Source: Oligoflexia bacterium
GTDB lineage: Bacteria > Bdellovibrionota > UBA1018
Direction of reading: 5' to 3'
Assembly (NCBI GenBank): GCA_023701205.1
Contig: JAMPXJ010000024.1
Coordinates: 1 to 64,000 of the forward strand
Length of the DNA: 64,000 nt
Shown: piece after piece, positions 34,378 through 49,059 of the stretch
Layout of the letters: every line of letters starts with the position of its first letter
Numbering within the stretch: position 1 is the stretch's first letter
Made by a program: the position numbers and the translations under genes
Notes under the pieces: model-generated
The model's input: the letters and a program-made list of their open reading frames with translations, nothing else
Told to the model about the DNA's origin: nothing
Database searches by the model: none

Positions 34378-35967
34378 ATGAGATCGGTTTCCTGGATTTT
34401 CCGGATGGCGGTCACGAGCGCGATACTCATGGGAGTCGGCGGGTGCGCCGAGCATCGGGTCGAGCTGGACCGCGAAGGTATTGACGACGAGACGGAAACT
34501 GGAGCGGAGCTCTTCCAAAGCTATGCGGATGTCCGAGCACTGCTGGCGGACGCCGCTAGCAACCAGGTGAAAAACTCCATCGTCATCGATGGCGTCAGAA
34601 GGCATACGGGCCCCCTTCCGACCATTTATTTCATGACTCATCCGAGGAGCGGCGCCCTGTTTTATGCTTCGGGTCCTTCGGTAAGAGGACTTCCTCTCGT
34701 GCTCGGATTTTCCGACCTCACCGGAAAATACGACTCCACGGAAGAGCTTGCCGAGAGGGCACGCGCCTTAGGGTTTCAGAGTTGCATCACCTTAAACGGG
34801 CGGCAGATTCACTCGGGCGCGACCCCGTGTCTCGCGCTTGAGGATCCCGCCGGCACGGAAGCGACGAACGTTCCTTCCCATGGAGGCACGCTGGCTGCGC
34901 AGGCAACCCAGGGCAACATCGTCGTGACCCACGCCGCGCTCGCCGGGACCTATACCTCCGAAGCGGAGCTCATCGAGCGCGCCACCGCGATCCGGTTCGA
35001 TAGCTGCATCCTTTTTGAGGGCCGGCGGATCTACCACGGCTTTGGTCCGTGCCTGACCGTGGTCCGCCAGCCCGGAGGAACTGTGTCCGCGCCAGTCACT
35101 GCCCCAGTGACCGCCCCAGTGCCCCCCCCGATCACCGCCCCGGCCGTCATTCCGACCACTTCAGCGCCCCTGCCGGCCACCTCTGCAGGCGCGATCATCG
35201 TCAACTACGCCCCGCTCGCCGGCACCTATTCCTCTGAAGCCGAGCTCGTCGAGCGCGCCACCGCCGTCAAGTTCGATAACTGCATTCTCTTCGAGCGCAG
35301 AAGGATCTATCACGGCTTCGGCCCTTGCTTGACCGTGGTGAGGCAGTCCAGTGGGCCCACTTTCACTCCTGCACCGGTTGTCACTCCCGCTCCAACGGCA
35401 GCTCCTGCTCCAACCACTCGACCCAGCCCCCAACCGACGACGACGCCGAGGCCTGCCACGAACGGCGATCCGGGCTATGGAACAGGAACCTGGCAGCCCC
35501 CCGGAACGAACGGCCTCTATGTCGTCGACCAAAGCGGCGTCAATGGCGGAAGCGGCGCTTCGATCGTTCCCGGATGCGTCAATGGCGGTTCGATGACCTA
35601 TGAAGACCCCTGCCGCAAGCTCACTGCCTATGGCGGCGTCCAACTCACTCAAGGCAAGATCGTGAGTATCCGCTATCGCGTCAAGAAGGACGCACCGACC
35701 AGCGCGTACTCGGGGTCCTTTCGCCTCCGCAACATCATCGGAGGAGGGCTTTTCTACAAGCAGACGATATCGCTCTCAACGATCCCCGGTGATTTCTCCA
35801 ATCCGGCCTGCACCTTGAGCACTCAGCGCTCACCGAATATTGCCATCGGGACCGCTCACTGCCCGATCTCGAAGGACAAGTCGCTCTATTACCTCAATAT
35901 CCGCCTGGATCAGCCGTGTCGTGAGTGCATTTTCGTGGTCGGAGAGGAATCCAACGAGCTCTACTGA
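34378..35967 (+). CDS. Lipoprotein with internal repeats and Cys-rich end
   Basis: The product is 529 aa. The signal ends in LMGVGGC (Cys at residue 23). Three copies of a ~65-residue repeat follow: a divergent copy near residues 115-155 and two close copies near 180-230 and 275-330. The close copies read LAGTY-SEAEL-ERATA-FD-CILFE-RRIYHGFGPCLTVVRQ. Proline/threonine-rich linkers (APVTAPVPPP, PAPTTRPSPQP) separate them. The C-terminal ~150 residues are a Cys-containing beta domain with SLSTIPGDFSNPAC, of a type seen in Bdellovibrio surface proteins. It ends in a tandem TGA TGA. Probably a cell-surface protein; binding partner unknown. Confidence 0.75.
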   Translation: MRSVSWIFRMAVTSAILMGVGGCAEHRVELDREGIDDETETGAELFQSYADVRALLADAASNQVKNSIVIDGVRRHTGPLPTIYFMTHPRSGALFYASGPSVRGLPLVLGFSDLTGKYDSTEELAERARALGFQSCITLNGRQIHSGATPCLALEDPAGTEATNVPSHGGTLAAQATQGNIVVTHAALAGTYTSEAELIERATAIRFDSCILFEGRRIYHGFGPCLTVVRQPGGTVSAPVTAPVTAPVPPPITAPAVIPTTSAPLPATSAGAIIVNYAPLAGTYSSEAELVERATAVKFDNCILFERRRIYHGFGPCLTVVRQSSGPTFTPAPVVTPAPTAAPAPTTRPSPQPTTTPRPATNGDPGYGTGTWQPPGTNGLYVVDQSGVNGGSGASIVPGCVNGGSMTYEDPCRKLTAYGGVQLTQGKIVSIRYRVKKDAPTSAYSGSFRLRNIIGGGLFYKQTISLSTIPGDFSNPACTLSTQRSPNIAIGTAHCPISKDKSLYYLNIRLDQPCRECIFVVGEESNELY

Positions 35968-35970
35968 TGA

Positions 35971-36129
35971 CGAACGCGCCCCACGGCAATTCACTTCGGC
36001 GTGGCGAATCGGCTCTCGACCTCGCCTTCCAGCAAGATGATCGTCATTTCGCCGATCCCCGGCGACGTGAGCCTTGCGGATAAGGAGGGAGGCTGTTTCA
36101 AGTACAGCTATGAGAGCTCGAGCGTCTAA
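35971..36129 (+). pseudogene. In-frame C-terminal remnant after the lipoprotein's double stop
   Basis: After the two TGA codons the lipoprotein reading frame stays open for 52 codons and ends in TAA at 36129. It includes KMIVISPIPGDVSLADKEGG and then CFKYSYESSSV. The ISPIPGDVS stretch echoes SLSTIPGDFS in the preceding lipoprotein, so this looks like the tail of a second copy of that domain. It is either a remnant of a duplicated gene or part of the same gene cut by new stops. The 3' end overlaps the spoVR stop on the other strand by a few bases. Confidence 0.4.
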
Positions 36130-37640
36130 AGAAACCGCTCCGAAAACTCCCCATTGATGTAGGTGAAGAGCTTCTTCTGCCCGTCCACCTCGGTCTCGAC
36201 GTTCACGGGGCGCTTCCAGAGCTCCGATAGCCCACGCATCGTCTCGCGCGCCCACTTCACGTCGAGATCCAAACCCTGGTGCTTGTGCCAGAGCAGCAGC
36301 TCGCCCTTGTTCTGAAAGTTGCCGTCCGTCACGTGAATGAAGGGCTGCCCCATGTTCGTGAGCTGGAAGAGGAGCTTCTCCTTCACCTTCTTGAAGTCGC
36401 GCTCGGCGATCTCGTACTGGTTGGTGCGCCGGTTGAAGGCGTAGGTGTACATCTTGTAGCGCTCGACGAACTCCTCGGTGAGGTACTCGTCGATGAACGT
36501 CACGTCGTTGCACACGCGCCGCACCTCGAAGATCTTCTGGCGCCCCAGGCCGAGCTTCCGGTCCCAGCGGGCTTTGGCGACCATGTCATCGCACTCGTCG
36601 TACTCTTTTCCGAACTTGCCGCGATCCCAGCGCTCCTCGATGTCACGCAGAAGCTCCACACCGATCTTGTAGGGATTGATCCGGCCCGGCGCCATCGCCA
36701 TCGTGCCCGCGTGGTGGTCGGCGAAGTCGATGATCTCGGAATCCTTGAGCGCCTTCTGGGTCATGATCTTGGAGTGCCAATAGGAGGCCCAGCCCTCGTT
36801 CATGATCTTGGTCTGCATCTGCGGCACGAAATAGTACGCCTCGTCGCGGACGATCGAGAGGCACTCGTGCTGCCAGTCCTCCAGCGGCGCGTTCTCGAGC
36901 AGAAACAGCAGCACGTCGCGCTGCGGGGCGGCCGGATTGCGCCGCTGCTTCTGGCGTTCCTCCTTCTGCCGCTTGCGCTGCTCCTCGAGGAACTCCGGCG
37001 GGTTGATGTAGCGGTCCATGTAGTTGCGATCGCTCTTGAGCCTTCCGGGCTCGATCGCCTTGGGAGCCCTCTCGTCCTCCGTCTCGCCCGGGCGCGCCCC
37101 CCGCGCGGGCATGGTGAACGGCAGGTGGGGATCGATCAGGTTCTCGATCGACAGGCAATGATCCAGGAAATTCTCGACCGTGTCCTGGCCGTAAAGATCC
37201 ATGGTGTTGCGGATCTTCACCGCGTGATTGGCCATCGTATCGAGCATCTTGCGGTTGGTCTTGGAGAACCAGATGTTGTTCTTGAAGAAGTCCACGTGCC
37301 CATACACGTGCGCCATGACCATCTTCTGGTCGACGATGTTGTTGGACTTCATGAGGTAGGCGTACGAAGGGTCCGTATTGATGACCATTTCGTAGATCTT
37401 CTGCAGGCCCCACTCATAGCCCTTGGAGAGCTGGTCGTAGTCCATCCCGAAGCGCCAGTGCGGGTAGCGCACGGGGAAGCCCCCGAGCGCCGCCAGCGAG
37501 TTGATCTGGTCGTAGTCGACCATCTCGAAGATCGTCTCGAAGAAATCCAGGCCGTAGTCCTCGGCATGGCGCCGGATCTCGTCGCGGTACCGGGCCAGCT
37601 CGGGCGGAAGCTCGCTGCTCATGAAATCGGAGGAGGACAT
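36126..37640 (-). CDS. spoVR: SpoVR family protein
   Basis: The product is 504 aa from ATG at 37640; a longer frame adds an Arg/Ser-rich, non-conserved start. It matches the SpoVR/YcgB family. Visible segments are an early YGLDFFETIFEMVDYDQIN, PHWRFGMDYDQLSKGYEWG, KMVMAHVYGHVDFFKNNIWF, a PQMQTKIMNEGWASYWH motif and HAGTMAMAPGRINPYKIG. Its biochemical role is not known. In most genomes it forms an operon with prkA and yeaH, and is linked to stress, sporulation or stationary-phase states. Here it is the third gene of that operon, 4 bases after the yeaH-type gene. Confidence 0.95.
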   Translation of the reverse strand: MSSSDFMSSELPPELARYRDEIRRHAEDYGLDFFETIFEMVDYDQINSLAALGGFPVRYPHWRFGMDYDQLSKGYEWGLQKIYEMVINTDPSYAYLMKSNNIVDQKMVMAHVYGHVDFFKNNIWFSKTNRKMLDTMANHAVKIRNTMDLYGQDTVENFLDHCLSIENLIDPHLPFTMPARGARPGETEDERAPKAIEPGRLKSDRNYMDRYINPPEFLEEQRKRQKEERQKQRRNPAAPQRDVLLFLLENAPLEDWQHECLSIVRDEAYYFVPQMQTKIMNEGWASYWHSKIMTQKALKDSEIIDFADHHAGTMAMAPGRINPYKIGVELLRDIEERWDRGKFGKEYDECDDMVAKARWDRKLGLGRQKIFEVRRVCNDVTFIDEYLTEEFVERYKMYTYAFNRRTNQYEIAERDFKKVKEKLLFQLTNMGQPFIHVTDGNFQNKGELLLWHKHQGLDLDVKWARETMRGLSELWKRPVNVETEVDGQKKLFTYINGEFSERFL

Positions 37641-37644
37641 CGGC

Positions 37645-38753
37645 TCAGCGCCCCTTCCCGAGGAAATCCTTGATCGACTGCAGGATCCCCTCCTTGTTCT
37701 CGATCTTCGAGAGGATGACCGAGTCATGCTCGATCCCGTAATGCTCCTTGAGGTCCTTGTAGAACTGCCCGGAGCCGTAGCGGGACTCGACCTGCCCGTA
37801 ACAGAAGACGTTGCACTTGTTCAGAAGGCTCTTGTCCATGAGATCCAGGCAAAGACGCGTGTCCTCGCCCGACCAGTTGTCGCCGTCGGAGAAGTGGAAA
37901 GGATAGATGTTCCAGTCCGAAGGCGCGTAATCGGTCTCGATGATCTTCTCGCAAAGCTTGTAGGCCGAGCTGATGAGGGTGCCGCCGGACTCACGGGTCT
38001 TGAAGAAGGTCTCCTCGTCCACCTCGCGCGCGGTCGCGTCGTGGATGATGTAGCGGGTCTCGATCCCCTTGTACTGCGAGCGGAGCCAGGTATCGATCCA
38101 GAAGGCCTCCGTGCGCACGATCTCCTTCTGCTCGTCGCCCATGGAACCCGAGACGTCCATCATGTAGATGATGACGGCGTTGTTCTCGTGCCGCACCTCG
38201 GTCTTCCACGAGCGGTAGCGCAGGTCGCGCTTCACCGGGATCACGATCGGGTGCTCCGGGTTGTAAGTCCCTGTGGCGATCTGGCGTTTGAGCGCCTCCT
38301 TAAAGGTCCGCTTGAAGTGTCGAAGCGAGTTCGGGCCCTCGCTGGCGATCCCCGTGTAACGCTCGGTCTTGGACTTGACCGTCTTGTGCCCGCGCGGCTC
38401 GATCTTCGGGAGCTCGAGCTCCTCGCCCAGGATCTCAGCGAGCTCCTGGAGCGTCAGATCCACCTCGAGCATGTGATCGCCGGACTGGTTGCCCGCCTCG
38501 CCCTGCCCCGGCTGCTCCTGATCGCCCTGGCCCACCGGATCGCCCGGCTTGCCGTCCCCCTGCCCCACGCCCCCCGCCTCCTTGTCGCCGAAGCGGAAGC
38601 GCGGGATCTCGATCTGCGGCACGGGGATCGTCACCGTGTCCTTGCCCTTGCGGCCGATCATCTCGCCGTGAGTGACGTACTTGCGGAGGTCCTGCTTGAT
38701 CCGCCCCTTGACGATCGACCGGAAGCGGGCGTGATCGCGTTTGATGTTATAAA

Positions 38754-38757
<4 letters not shown>
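37645..38757 (-). CDS. yeaH: DUF444 family protein (YeaH/YhbH), von Willebrand-like
   Basis: The product is 370 aa with a GTG start that overlaps the prkA stop (GTGA) and has GGAG 4 bases before it. The N-terminal half carries the family motifs [20 protein letters not shown] and [20 protein letters not shown]. The C-terminal half has a von Willebrand A-type metal site ([20 protein letters not shown]). Proteins of this family are always found beside PrkA and SpoVR. They probably bind a partner through the VWA-like domain; the role in stress signalling is known only genetically. The linker contains a Gly/Gln-rich run (about residues 65-95), variable in the family. Confidence 0.95.
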
Positions 38758-40835
<2,078 letters not shown>

Positions 40836-41078
40836 TGTTTTCCCTGCCCTCTTGATATGCGTTGGCGAGCGGAGGTCCCCCTCGACTTCCGTTCATTTTA
40901 CCCGTACCGGGCTCCGGCTGTAAAGTTGGAGCGAAGGTTGTGCCGCCTGAAGAAGCGATCGGCGCCTGCGACAGACGGCGCCGCCCGTGGACGGCCGGCG
41001 TTTTTTTGACGGAAAAGACGGCATTGCGGTTCCCGAACGGCAAATCATTGGAACTTTTGCCGGGAATGTCGGATATTA

Positions 41079-41093
41079 AAGGTTCGAAACCTT
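41079..41093 (+). promoter_or_regulatory. Hairpin covering the ribosome-binding site of the phosphatase
   Basis: AAGGTT (41079-41084) and AACCTT (41088-41093) pair around a CGA loop. The AAAGG that would be the ribosome-binding site is in the left arm, and the ATG at 41094 follows the right arm at once. In RNA this would hide the site, so translation may depend on opening the stem. It is short (6 bp) and could be chance. Confidence 0.35.
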
Positions 41094-41837
41094 ATGGTGC
41101 GCTACAGAGTCGGTCACGCCACGGACATCGGACGAAAGCGGTCGCAGAACCAGGACAACTACTTCGCGGACGCGGAGCAGGGGCTTTTTCTCGTCGCTGA
41201 CGGCATGGGCGGCCACAAAGGCGGCGAGACCGCGAGCTCCATGGCGGCCGAGATCATCCCCCGACTCGTCCGCGAAGGGCAAAGGAGCGACGACTGGGTT
41301 CCTTCGCGCGTGATCAGTCATGCGATCGAGACCGCCAGCTCCACGATCTTCGAACGCTCGGCCAAGGAGACCTCGCTCCATGGCATGGGCACGACGACGA
41401 CCGCCCTGCTTTTCAAGGGCGCCCACCTGGCAGTGGGCCACGTGGGCGACTCGCGTTGTTACCTGATCAAAGGCGATGCGATCTGGCAGGCGACCCGTGA
41501 CCACTCCCTCGTACAGGAGAAGCTGCGCGCCGGGCTCATCACCCGTGCCGAGGTCAAGACCGACCGGATGAAAAACGTCATCACCCGCTCCGTGGGCTTC
41601 GAGCCGCGGATCACGGTCGAGATTTACGAGATGACCGTGCAGCCCGGAGATGTTTTCGTGATCTGCTCGGACGGGCTCTCGGGCCTGGTCAGCGATCTGG
41701 AGATCCTGCAGCTCGTCGAGCGCGATCTCCACCGCTCGGGAGACCTCGAGCGGACGGTGAAATCCCTCATCGACGCCGCCAACGCCAACGGCGGCGATGA
41801 CAACATCACGACGGTGGTCGTTCAGGTTACGGAGTAA
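41094..41837 (+). CDS. PP2C-type serine/threonine phosphatase
   Basis: The product is 247 aa, a minimal stand-alone PPM/PP2C domain in the cytoplasm. Metal-binding residues are visible: Asp21 in RSQNQDNYF, Asp36-Gly37 in FLVADGMGGHKGGE, the Asp in FVICSDGLSGLV, and Asp-Asp in GGDDNITTVVVQV. It hydrolyses phosphoserine or phosphothreonine from proteins. It is divergent from the prkA kinase operon and upstream of an M23 peptidase gene (8-base gap), so it may be co-expressed with the peptidase. A small hairpin covers its ribosome-binding site. Being next to a serine kinase suggests, but does not prove, a kinase-phosphatase pair. Confidence 0.92.
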   Translation: MVRYRVGHATDIGRKRSQNQDNYFADAEQGLFLVADGMGGHKGGETASSMAAEIIPRLVREGQRSDDWVPSRVISHAIETASSTIFERSAKETSLHGMGTTTTALLFKGAHLAVGHVGDSRCYLIKGDAIWQATRDHSLVQEKLRAGLITRAEVKTDRMKNVITRSVGFEPRITVEIYEMTVQPGDVFVICSDGLSGLVSDLEILQLVERDLHRSGDLERTVKSLIDAANANGGDDNITTVVVQVTE

Positions 41838-41845
41838 GACGGGTC

Positions 41846-42856
41846 ATGGCCAATCGCTTTTTCACCATCCTCATCGTGCCGGAGAAAACGGCGCAGGTGC
41901 GGCGAATCGTCATCCCCAGCTGGCTGGCCAAGGGGATGGCGCTGGGTCTCGCGCTGATCACGCTCATCGGGACCGTGATGGTCCTGGACTACTGGTACGT
42001 CATGAGCCAGATCGGCGAGAACAAGCAGCTGCGCATGGAGAACCGCCGCCTGCGGCAGCAAGTGCAGGTCTTCAAGAACAAGGTGGCCACCATCGAAAGC
42101 ACGATGGAACGGGTCAAAACCTTCGCCACCCGCCTCAAGGTGATCACCAATATCGAGGATCGCGGCAATCTCCTGCAAAGCCTCAACGGAAAGCTTCCTG
42201 ATTCCGCGCACAATATCGGCGCACCGCAGGCAGCGGCACCCTCTGCCGCCCGGGCTGTGCCGGCCGTCTCCCCCGACACCGCTCTTGCCTCGGCCGCCGC
42301 GGACGCGGCCCCGACGGGCGAGACCCCGGAGGATGCTGTCTTGCGTCGCGAATACGACGAGCTGGACGAGCGTTTCAGCCTGCTGAACCACGAGAGCCTT
42401 TTCGCCGAGCAGACGCTCCAGGACCTTTATGAGCTTCTGGCGGACCAGAAGGCCTTTCTCGCGGCGCTGCCCACGCGCAAGCCCGTGGTCGGCTACTTCA
42501 CCAACGGTTTCGGCATCCGCCGCTCGCCCTTCGGCGGCCACGTGAAGATGCACGAAGGGCTCGACATCGCGAACCGGCCAGGCACGGTCATCAAAGCTCC
42601 TGCCGACGCGGTCGTCGCTTTCGCGAACGTCAAAGCCGGCTACGGCCAGACGCTGATCCTGGATCACGGCTATGGCCTGGAGACCTGGTACGCGCATACC
42701 CGCAAGATCCTGGTCAGCAAGGGACAGAAGGTTCGCCGCGGCGAGTCCATCGCGCAGCTCGGCAACAGCGGCCGCTCCACCGGTCCTCACCTTCACTACG
42801 AGGTCCGCGTGAACGGATATCCGGTGGATCCGCTGTCCTATATTCTTGAAAACTGA
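41846..42856 (+). CDS. M23 family metallopeptidase with coiled coil (peptidoglycan endopeptidase)
   Basis: The product is 336 aa. A short cytoplasmic N-terminus precedes one membrane segment (residues ~28-52, [15 protein letters not shown]). A coiled coil (about 53-95, [15 protein letters not shown]) and an Ala/Pro-rich linker follow, then a LytM/M23 domain from ~225. The zinc ligands are His236 and Asp240 (MHEGLDIA) and the His315-x-His317 pair (HLHYEV). All the catalytic residues are kept, so this is probably an active endopeptidase cutting peptidoglycan cross-bridges at the periplasmic face. The shape is like cell-division or elongation endopeptidases. GGAG precedes the ATG. It lies just upstream of secA. 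Confidence 0.92.
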   Translation: MANRFFTILIVPEKTAQVRRIVIPSWLAKGMALGLALITLIGTVMVLDYWYVMSQIGENKQLRMENRRLRQQVQVFKNKVATIESTMERVKTFATRLKVITNIEDRGNLLQSLNGKLPDSAHNIGAPQAAAPSAARAVPAVSPDTALASAAADAAPTGETPEDAVLRREYDELDERFSLLNHESLFAEQTLQDLYELLADQKAFLAALPTRKPVVGYFTNGFGIRRSPFGGHVKMHEGLDIANRPGTVIKAPADAVVAFANVKAGYGQTLILDHGYGLETWYAHTRKILVSKGQKVRRGESIAQLGNSGRSTGPHLHYEVRVNGYPVDPLSYILEN

Positions 42857-42909
42857 AGGACTTGACTTGCCTTCCCCCCCTGGCGCCATTAAAGTCGGGG
42901 TCGAATCCT

Positions 42910-45813
<2,904 letters not shown>

Positions 45814-46899
45814 GTGACCAAAGACGATTCTCAGGACCTCGGCGAAATCAAGATTCCTGAAGAAAACGGCGGCCCCGCCAATCCGGAGACCTCCAAGATC
45901 CTGAACGATCTGCCCGGGGTGTTCGATGCTTCGGAGATTCCCGGTCTTTCGTCGCCCCCTGCGGCACCCGCGCCTCCGGAGTCTTCAGAACCCGCCGAAC
46001 CTCTCGTCGAATTTTCCGAAAGCTCGCGCTCGCCCGCGGAACTCGAAGGGCTCGAGGAGCCCTCGCTTGGAGAACCCGCCTCGAATGCGCCCGCCGAGCT
46101 CGCTTCGCGAGCTTCCGCCCCTGAACAGCCCTTCCCATCCAGCCCGTCCGCGGAAGATGCCCCGGCCAATGAAGCGCTCGAAAAAATCCGGCGGTTTTCA
46201 GAGGAAGAGGCGCTTCCCCGGCCCGCCGTTCCAGCGGCCTTCCCCTTCAGCCTGCTCATCGAAGGCAAGCTCGGCGTCTACGAAAAGGAGAAGCTCCTCG
46301 ATCTTCTCGCGCGCGAGAACATGGGCATCCGCGATATCGACCTGGAGCCCCAGTTCGAGGCTGGCAGGATCCTCATCCCCCGTATCAGCGAATTCGCGGG
46401 CATTCTCCTGGTTCAGGCCTTGCGCGGCACCTCCGCGCGGCTGCGCCTGGCGCCGTCGGACGAGATCTTCGCGACCGACGAGACGCGCGACGCATCCGAG
46501 ACCGCTCATCCAGCCCTCGCGACCTACTCTTCTTCCGAGCGTCTCCATCCGGCCGAGAGGATCCCGATCACGCCCAGCCCCGAGCTACCCGGGCACGCCG
46601 AGCTCGAGCTTCTGGACGCGATCACGGCGAGCGCCTCGCTGCGCTCGGAGACCGTCGAGGCCGAGCGCTCCGACGAATACCAGGAGCTCCTCGAGTCGCT
46701 CCAGCGCGAGCTGCGCTACAAAGCGCATCGCAAGGGCGCCACGGCCATCGTCAACTTCTCGGTCCATCTCTCAAACCTGAGCCTGCCATCGCAGTACCGT
46801 CTCACTCTGATGGGCAACGCGGTGCGGGCTGTCGGCGAGAAAGACGATCTCAGAAATTCTGGAGCAGCCTTCCCAACAGAGCCGGAAGCGCAGGCGTAG
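45814..46899 (+). CDS. Unknown cytoplasmic protein with YbjQ-like C-terminal part
   Basis: The product is 361 aa with a GTG start immediately after the secA stop. Residues 1-140 are acidic and Pro/Ser/Glu-rich, probably disordered. A middle part (~145-215, FPFSLLIEGKLGVYEKEKLL) looks folded. The end (~260-345) has LLESLQRELRYKAHRKGATA, IVNFSVHLS and YRLTLMGNAVRAV. This order (helix, AxxxGATA, beta strand, small-residue-rich final strand) resembles the YbjQ/heavy-metal-binding DUF74 fold. This is a pattern-level impression. It is translationally linked to secA. The last 50 bases overlap the 3' end of the subtilisin-like gene on the other strand. Confidence 0.6.
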   Translation: MTKDDSQDLGEIKIPEENGGPANPETSKILNDLPGVFDASEIPGLSSPPAAPAPPESSEPAEPLVEFSESSRSPAELEGLEEPSLGEPASNAPAELASRASAPEQPFPSSPSAEDAPANEALEKIRRFSEEEALPRPAVPAAFPFSLLIEGKLGVYEKEKLLDLLARENMGIRDIDLEPQFEAGRILIPRISEFAGILLVQALRGTSARLRLAPSDEIFATDETRDASETAHPALATYSSSERLHPAERIPITPSPELPGHAELELLDAITASASLRSETVEAERSDEYQELLESLQRELRYKAHRKGATAIVNFSVHLSNLSLPSQYRLTLMGNAVRAVGEKDDLRNSGAAFPTEPEAQA

Positions 46900-48931
46900 G
46901 CGCGGGAGCCCCCAGGGCCTTCCGCCGCGCGATCTCCAGCGCCCGAGGGATCATCGCTCCCGGATTGAAAACCTTCACGGTCCGTTCCGCGGGCAAGCCC
47001 TGCGAGGTAGCCAGCGCGGCCAGCCCGGGACTGTCGTATTCGACCTTGAGCGTCTTTTCCTCGGCGGCCTCCAGGATCACCTCCTTGAGCTGCTCGGGGG
47101 TGAGCGACGGGTACTTGCCCGCGATCACCGCCACCGCCCCCGCCACGGCCGGAGTCGCGCACGAGGTGCCGCTCGGGCAAAGCTGGATGTAGGAGTCGAA
47201 CGCGTAGACATCCACGCGCTTGCCGAAGTTGGAATAGCCCGCGATCACGTCATTGACGATGCCTTGCTTGAGTGCGCCCACGCACAGGATGCGCGCATCC
47301 GGCCGCTCCTCCGCGGGGAAATCATCGAAGCATCCGCTGAAAGCCTCCTGACTGAGCTCCACGCCGGAGTTGCCCGCGGCCATGACCCAGAGCCACGGGG
47401 CCTTGAGCAGAACGCCCTGACGGCCCAGCTGGGTGAAAAGCTCGCCCAGCCGCATGAAGCCCATCGAGACCGACACGATCTTGGGCTTGACCTGCGCGCC
47501 CTCGATCCGCGAGATGATCGCCTCGGGCACTCCGAAGCGGCTCGACCAGTCGACCCGGTCCTTGAGCGGGCCGGCCAGATAATCCCGTATGGAATAGAGC
47601 TTCCACATCGCCAGATCCAGCTTGCGGCTGCGGAGCAGCTCGGGCGCGTAGTGCGACATGACCGTGAGTACCGACGCCGAGGTGGCCGAGCCGTGACTGA
47701 AGGAGGCGCCATCGGCCGGGAGCCAGGGGTTCGGGTCCGCATCCACGAAATCGCCCGAAGAGAGCTGCCCGTCTTTGCCGTTCCCGAGGAAAAGCCCCAG
47801 ATCCGGATACCTCAGGAAGTCGATTCCCGAATCCAGCACCGCGACCCGCACCGCGTCCGGCGCGGCGGCCGGATGCTCGGGCAGCGCGGGATTATCCATG
47901 TCGCGCGCCTGCATGTAGTTCGCGAGCGTCTGCATGACGATCCCGGGCGCGCCGGCGAGCTCTCCTTGCATCCGGAGCACCGCGATGAAGGGGTTTTCGG
48001 CTCCCGAGCGAAGCGGGGCTTCCTCTCTTCCGGGCTCGGGAAGAACGGCCTCCAGCGCGTACGGGTGCAGCATCCAGCTCGGAAAATCCCGCAGCTCCGC
48101 AGCCGAGGGCGCATACAGGTTGCCCCGCTCGAGGATCTCGGCAAGCGCTTCGGCCGTCTCGTTCCCCTCCGCATCGCCCGCGGTATCATGCAATATCTGG
48201 ATAATCCGAAAACGCTCCGAGATATTCGCGAAATACCGGACCAGCTCCGGGCGCGCATCCATCGCCGCATAGACGCGCGCCTCGGCCTCCTCAAGCGCCG
48301 TGTACTTGCGCCCAACCAGCAAGAGCAGCTCCTCGAGCTCCGCGTCGCTGAAGCTCGAGCGCACCTTGCGTTCGCGTTCGGAGCTTTCCACGAGAAAGCT
48401 CACCGGATCGATATAATTCTCGTCGATATAGGCCAGGATCTCCGAATCAGCCATCGCGGAGAGCGGCCGCTCGGACTCGTCGAGCCGATAAACCTTGAAG
48501 AAGCGGATTGCCTTTGAAACGGCCTCCACCGGCTCGTACTGCGCCCGGGCGCAGGCGACGAATTCCCGAAGCGCCGCGCGCAGAACATCGCGACCCGCGT
48601 TCGCGGCAGGAGCCGCGACCTCAGGACACGGATCCTTGACGACCGGAGCCTCCTCTTCGGCGCCTACGCCTTCATCCCCTTCGCTCTCGTCGCCCTCCCC
48701 CAACCCATTTTCGAATGCGGGCGTGAGCGCCTTGCGCCCTTCAAGATCCTTGGAGATCCGCTCATTGAGCTCGCCGCTTTGGGCACTCTCGATGACCTGC
48801 TCGATCCGCAGCTCATCGGGGACCATGATTTTCGGCGTGCAGGAGGATCCCAGGCCCAGCGCCAGCACGGCCGCGTTTAAGGTCAGGGATATAGAAGAAG
48901 GAGGATAAGACTTAGGGAAGAGCAGCTTCAT
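46850..48931 (-). CDS. Subtilisin-like (S8) serine protease, lipoprotein-like N-terminus
   Basis: The product is 693 aa. The N-terminal hydrophobic segment ends GLGSSC (Cys31), a weak lipobox. An acidic linker and a helical prodomain-like region (to ~340) follow. The S8 catalytic domain starts with Asp367 (AVLDSGIDFL), then His413 (FSHGSATSA) and Ser590 (SGTSCATPAVAGA). An Asn oxyanion residue is likely in MAAGNSGVE. All the catalytic residues are kept. It is probably exported or surface-attached and may process other proteins, or it may digest prey or substrates. Its 3' end overlaps 50 bases of the gene at 45814, which is convergent. The tmRNA promoter lies to its right on the other strand. 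Confidence 0.88.
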   Translation of the reverse strand: MKLLFPKSYPPSSISLTLNAAVLALGLGSSCTPKIMVPDELRIEQVIESAQSGELNERISKDLEGRKALTPAFENGLGEGDESEGDEGVGAEEEAPVVKDPCPEVAAPAANAGRDVLRAALREFVACARAQYEPVEAVSKAIRFFKVYRLDESERPLSAMADSEILAYIDENYIDPVSFLVESSERERKVRSSFSDAELEELLLLVGRKYTALEEAEARVYAAMDARPELVRYFANISERFRIIQILHDTAGDAEGNETAEALAEILERGNLYAPSAAELRDFPSWMLHPYALEAVLPEPGREEAPLRSGAENPFIAVLRMQGELAGAPGIVMQTLANYMQARDMDNPALPEHPAAAPDAVRVAVLDSGIDFLRYPDLGLFLGNGKDGQLSSGDFVDADPNPWLPADGASFSHGSATSASVLTVMSHYAPELLRSRKLDLAMWKLYSIRDYLAGPLKDRVDWSSRFGVPEAIISRIEGAQVKPKIVSVSMGFMRLGELFTQLGRQGVLLKAPWLWVMAAGNSGVELSQEAFSGCFDDFPAEERPDARILCVGALKQGIVNDVIAGYSNFGKRVDVYAFDSYIQLCPSGTSCATPAVAGAVAVIAGKYPSLTPEQLKEVILEAAEEKTLKVEYDSPGLAALATSQGLPAERTVKVFNPGAMIPRALEIARRKALGAPAPTPALPALLGRLLQNF

Positions 48932-49059
48932 GGAGACTCCTGCCGGCCCCTACAGCAATCTGCGTGCCGCCCAGCGGCACCGCTTTCGCTTTGTTTATCC
49001 ATTAGTTACATTGGATGGAAATCCGATTTCTTGACCTATTTTCACGGAATTAGAAAAAT

